Source of the DNA: Mucilaginibacter segetis
Lineage (GTDB): Bacteria; Bacteroidota; Bacteroidia; Sphingobacteriales; Sphingobacteriaceae
Length of the DNA stretch: 64,000 bases
Reading direction: 5' to 3'
Assembly (NCBI RefSeq): GCF_016522075.1
Contig: NZ_JAEHFW010000003.1
Location: forward strand, 744,001 to 808,000
Positions 61,203 through 64,000 of the stretch are shown here, one piece after another. Positions within the stretch are counted from its first letter, which is position 1; the number at the start of each line of letters is the position of its first letter. A model generated the notes under the pieces. It did not search any database. It worked only from the letters and a program-made list of their open reading frames with translations, and was not told where the DNA came from. The position numbers and the translations under genes are program-made.

Positions 61203-62451
61203 AAACCCTATGCACTGTATTGCGGTTAGTTTGCTGCAATAAAATGGTTTTCCCTTTAGTGAGTTCCGCTAAAGCAGGGTCGGTATAATGCCTTATAGTC
61301 ATTAATGTCAGATCATTGTTATAACGTACTTTAAACGACTCTTTTAGTATTAGTATCACTTTTTCAAAGCGCTCTGTATAAAAGTCAACACAGGCGGTAA
61401 AACTTAAGGCAGATATTTCCATCACATTTACCTTAATATTAGTTGCAGCGAATATGCCGAATATTTCGCTAAGGTGGGTTTCCGAGATAAAGGAATAATC
61501 GGTAGTGGAGATGGATAGTAAAGCCTGATCGTGTTTTACAATAATTACGGGTTTAACAAAATTGTTTACTGCATTTTGTTTAATCACCGTACCGGCAGCA
61601 TCCGGTTCAAAAAAGGGCTTTACCATTAACGGAATACCCGCGTTTTGTAGCGGTTTAATGGTTTTAGGGTGGATAACACTTGCCCCGTAATAGGTCATTT
61701 CTATAGCTTCCTGATACGACAGTTCATCAAACTTTACGGTATCATTAAAGTACTTGGGGTCGGCATTCAATATACCGGGGACATCCTTCCACGTAGTTAC
61801 TGATTCAGCGCCCAGGCAAGCCGCGAAAATTGATGCTGTATAGTCTGATCCCTCCCGACCTAAAGTGGTAGTAAAGTTCTCCGATGTTCCGCCTAAAAAG
61901 CCCTGTGTAACTACTATATTTTTGCTCAACAGGTATGGAATGTCTTTCTGGATACTCTCCCGTGTTTTATCCCAGTCAACCAGTCCTTCGCGGTAGGTGT
62001 TGTCGGTATGTATATAACCGCGCACATCCAGCCATTTGCTAACCATACCCTGCTGATTAAGCCAGGCATTTACTATACGGGTAGATACCAGTTCACCAAC
62101 GGAGACTAACTGATCGTATATGAAGTCGTAATCGTCGTGCGGTTCATCCTCTATCATCCAGTCTATCTCCACAAAGGTGTTGGCTACCTCATCAAATACT
62201 GAATGTCCGGCTTCAAAAAGCTCTTCCAATAAGTGATAGTGATAGTTTTTTATCTCCTCGAAAATAGGATGTAGCTCATCAGAACCATTTACGTATGCAT
62301 CGGTTAGTTTCTCAAGCGCGTTGGTGGTTTTACCCATAGCCGATACCACTATGAGCAGGGGAGTGCCGGAATATTTATTTACTATTTTACCCAGATTAAT
62401 TATACCTGCTGCATCTTTTACTGATGCGCCTCCGAATTTAAATACCAGCAT
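61195..62451 (-). CDS. lysC: aspartate kinase
   Basis: It phosphorylates aspartate, the first step towards lysine, threonine and methionine. The 418 residues show VFKFGGASVKDAAG (catalytic Lys5), VVSAMGKTTNALE, and TTLGREGSDYTAS, followed by ACT regulatory domains that begin near VIIVKHDQALLSI. It is monofunctional, without a fused homoserine dehydrogenase. Its start codon lies within the end of the DUF3298 gene (14-base overlap), so translation is likely coupled. Confidence 0.94.
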   Translation of the reverse strand: MLVFKFGGASVKDAAGIINLGKIVNKYSGTPLLIVVSAMGKTTNALEKLTDAYVNGSDELHPIFEEIKNYHYHLLEELFEAGHSVFDEVANTFVEIDWMIEDEPHDDYDFIYDQLVSVGELVSTRIVNAWLNQQGMVSKWLDVRGYIHTDNTYREGLVDWDKTRESIQKDIPYLLSKNIVVTQGFLGGTSENFTTTLGREGSDYTASIFAACLGAESVTTWKDVPGILNADPKYFNDTVKFDELSYQEAIEMTYYGASVIHPKTIKPLQNAGIPLMVKPFFEPDAAGTVIKQNAVNNFVKPVIIVKHDQALLSISTTDYSFISETHLSEIFGIFAATNIKVNVMEISALSFTACVDFYTERFEKVILILKESFKVRYNNDLTLMTIRHYTDPALAELTKGKTILLQQTNRNTVHRVFK

Positions 62452-63259
62452 CCTTTGTTAAATATTGTTGAATTACGGCATCGGGCCGTATTAATGATCT
62501 TATTTTATTGTAAGGTATTAACAATTCCGTTTGTCCGGCAGCGTAAGGTTTAATTTCGTATTGATTGTATACAAATTTGATCCCGGTAGGAACAATAGAA
62601 TAATTCTTGTTAAGCGCGAATTTATCATCCTTGAAAAAGTAATCCCGCTCATAGCCTCTTCCATCGGGTAGTTTTTCATCTTTACGGAAGATCTCTTCGG
62701 CAACCTTTGTGAGTGAGTCGCGGTAACCGCTCACCAAAATATCATCCAGCGTTATAGGCTTATGGGCTACGGGATTCCAGTTAATATAACCGGTAAACGT
62801 AGCACCGTGTGCTCCGCCCTGAAAGGTGTAGCCGCCATATTCCAAAGCTACAATTCCCGAATCCTGTTTAATTATATTGACGTAATCATCTAACGTATAA
62901 TACATGTTTAGTTCCGGATGCTGATTTTTGAAATCGTTATAAGTTTTTAAAAACTTTGCCGACATTTCTTTAAGGCTGCTATCCGGCTGTTTTTCATAAA
63001 ACGAGAACATGTTCAGTAATTTATTTTTAACTGTATCGTTCAAAACAGCATCATTGGCAAACAAAGGGTATTTAATGCTGGCCACAGTACAGGTGCTATC
63101 GGGTTTGTTACCGCAGTCGGCAGCCCGTTCATGTATAGTTTGATACTGGTAAATCAAGGTGTCGGTAAATATAGCATCGGTTTTTTTATCGGGTTTGCCC
63201 CATGTACAAGCGCTCATGCTTATTATTATCGAACCTAAAACAAAATAGCGTGCTTTCAT
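62438..63259 (-). CDS. DUF3298/DUF4163 (RsiV-like) lipoprotein
   Basis: A 273-residue lipoprotein with a signal peptide ending SMSAC (Cys18). The mature part fits the RsiV-like DUF4163-DUF3298 pair: YQTIHERAADC, then ALEYGGYTFQGGAHGATFTGYINWN, and ILVSGYRDSLTKVAEEIFRK. In RsiV this module binds lysozyme; related lipoproteins in Bacteroidetes have unknown ligands. It lies in a minus-strand operon, overlapping GNAT by four bases and aspartate kinase by fourteen. Confidence 0.9.
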   Translation of the reverse strand: MKARYFVLGSIIISMSACTWGKPDKKTDAIFTDTLIYQYQTIHERAADCGNKPDSTCTVASIKYPLFANDAVLNDTVKNKLLNMFSFYEKQPDSSLKEMSAKFLKTYNDFKNQHPELNMYYTLDDYVNIIKQDSGIVALEYGGYTFQGGAHGATFTGYINWNPVAHKPITLDDILVSGYRDSLTKVAEEIFRKDEKLPDGRGYERDYFFKDDKFALNKNYSIVPTGIKFVYNQYEIKPYAAGQTELLIPYNKIRSLIRPDAVIQQYLTKDAGI

Positions 63260-63729
63260 AACTGCAGTTGTTTTATTTGTTCTTTTGATAGCGAAGCATT
63301 AAGCCAGCCGGCCTCGATATTAGCTTCATATTTTCGGTAAAAATTAATAGCGGGTTCATTCCAGTCAAGCACCTGCCAAACCATTCCGCTGAAACCGAGT
63401 TCTTCGGCCTCGGTAATTAGCCTGTCGAATAAAAGTTTGCCTATGCCTTTGCCACGAAGTGATTCTGTTACTACCAGATCCTCCAGGTACAATCTGCATC
63501 CCTTCCAGGTAGAATATCGCACATAATATAACGCAAAGCCTACTATTAAGCCTTCAACCTCTGCAACAAATGCTTTCCAAACAGGTTTATTCCCAAAACC
63601 GGCCTCTTCAAATTCCTGCAGAGTAACGGTTACTTCTTCAGGTGCTCTTTCGTAAAGCGCTAATTCATTAACCAATTCCAGTAATCGTAAACAATCGTCT
63701 TTAACAGCTATTCGTAAGTTTATATTCAT
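63256..63729 (-). CDS. GNAT family N-acetyltransferase
   Basis: A 157-residue acetyltransferase with the acetyl-CoA loop Arg92-Gly-Lys-Gly-Ile-Gly97 in VVTESLRGKGIGKLLF and the late FSGMVWQVLDWNEPAINFYRKY segment. The start NLRIAVKDDCLRLLELVNELALYER and the overall pattern resemble spermidine/diamine acetyltransferase-like members, but the substrate is not certain. It overlaps the DUF3298 gene by four bases. Confidence 0.92.
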   Translation of the reverse strand: MNINLRIAVKDDCLRLLELVNELALYERAPEEVTVTLQEFEEAGFGNKPVWKAFVAEVEGLIVGFALYYVRYSTWKGCRLYLEDLVVTESLRGKGIGKLLFDRLITEAEELGFSGMVWQVLDWNEPAINFYRKYEANIEAGWLNASLSKEQIKQLQL

Positions 63730-63771
63730 CAGATCCTGTATAAGTATTTATTTAAATAAGCAAAAGGTTTA

Positions 63772-64000
63772 TTAATTGTTTTTCCAGTGCTTTACAACAC
63801 GGCTACCAAATATGGTGCTGCCTAAACGTACCATATTGCTGCCCTGTTCAATGGCGATCTTATAATCTGCAGACATCCCCATAGATAGTGTATCAAAAAG
63901 ATCATCCTTACGGAAAAAGCTGGTTTTTATGCCGTCAAAAAATGTTTTCAACTCGTAGTATTCCTCTTTTACTTGTTTTTCGTTGTCGGTATTGGTGGCA
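63772..64000 (-). CDS. YggS family PLP-binding protein, C-terminal part (cut by window edge)
   Basis: The minus strand from the window end to a TAA at 63774-63772 encodes about 76 residues. They include [20 protein letters not shown] and [10 protein letters not shown], the conserved end of YggS/PLPBP proteins, which bind PLP and influence vitamin B6 and amino-acid balance. The N-terminal two-thirds lie outside the window. It precedes the GNAT gene by 42 bases on the same strand and is probably the upstream gene of this operon. Confidence 0.9.
   Translation of the reverse strand, partial: ATNTDNEKQVKEEYYELKTFFDGIKTSFFRKDDLFDTLSMGMSADYKIAIEQGSNMVRLGSTIFGSRVVKHWKNN

Noticed and set aside
1..64000. 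CRISPR arrays, insertion sequences, prophage
   Set aside because: No regularly spaced repeats, transposase, integrase or phage structural proteins were seen in any frame.

Overview
This window reads as chromosomal DNA of a Bacteroidota species, most likely family Sphingobacteriaceae (Mucilaginibacter- or Pedobacter-like; the genus is a guess). The reasons are: base composition near 40% GC; starts without Shine-Dalgarno sequences; promoters of the Bacteroidetes type (TTTG, 19 nt, TAnnTTTG) in front of tRNAs; tRNA genes without an encoded CCA; and families such as DUF4142, DUF4256, the Bacteroidetes form of PEP carboxylase and ~800-residue duplicated FtsX/MacB-like permeases. I found no transposase, phage, CRISPR or plasmid gene.

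Layout. 0-1.7 kb: tRNA-Arg with its own terminator, then about 600 bp without a credible protein. On the minus strand this stretch has a promoter, several GNRA-type hairpins, a UUCG hairpin, repeated 12-mers and an end hairpin, so I call it a candidate large structured ncRNA. A small UBP-type zinc-finger gene follows. 1.7-12 kb: M16 metallopeptidase, tRNA-Pro, an orphan hypothetical, a lone MacB-like permease, PIN-PhoH ATPase and a FUSC membrane protein. 12-26 kb: PEP carboxylase and a run of single genes (DUF4142 lipoprotein, DUF763, threonine aldolase, aldo/keto reductase, topoisomerase IB, acyltransferase, PhnB-like, DUF1801, recR, glycosyltransferase, SDR, KirBac potassium channel). 26-29 kb: a trpD-trpF-trpB operon behind a textbook attenuator (15-codon leader peptide with three consecutive Trp codons, then an intrinsic terminator 13 nt before trpD). 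trpC and trpA are not in the expected places.

29-44 kb: five tandem paralogous permeases, then a second unit with one ABC ATPase, a TolC-type outer-membrane protein and a small beta-barrel. A conserved ~42-bp element lies upstream of both units, which suggests one regulator. No periplasmic adaptor gene is present. 44-57 kb: a TonB C-terminal remnant, polyprenyl synthase, RNase R, a TPR lipoprotein that has a histidine-kinase dimerisation box but no ATPase domain, an exonuclease, PBP1C, TrmN6-like methyltransferase, phosphodiesterase, RNase HI and a copper P-type ATPase. 57-58.4 kb: tRNA-His followed by a single accessory gene with a degenerate HNH-like motif. 58.4-64 kb: methionine aminopeptidase, DUF4256, YdeI-like and DUF92 genes, then a compact minus-strand operon (YggS, GNAT, DUF3298 lipoprotein, aspartate kinase) cut by the window edge.

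Best candidates for something undescribed: the ncRNA near 0.47-1.07 kb, the two-unit multi-permease export system with its shared element, and the tRNA-His-adjacent HNH-like gene. All calls come from reading sequence and recalled family motifs; no database search was run.
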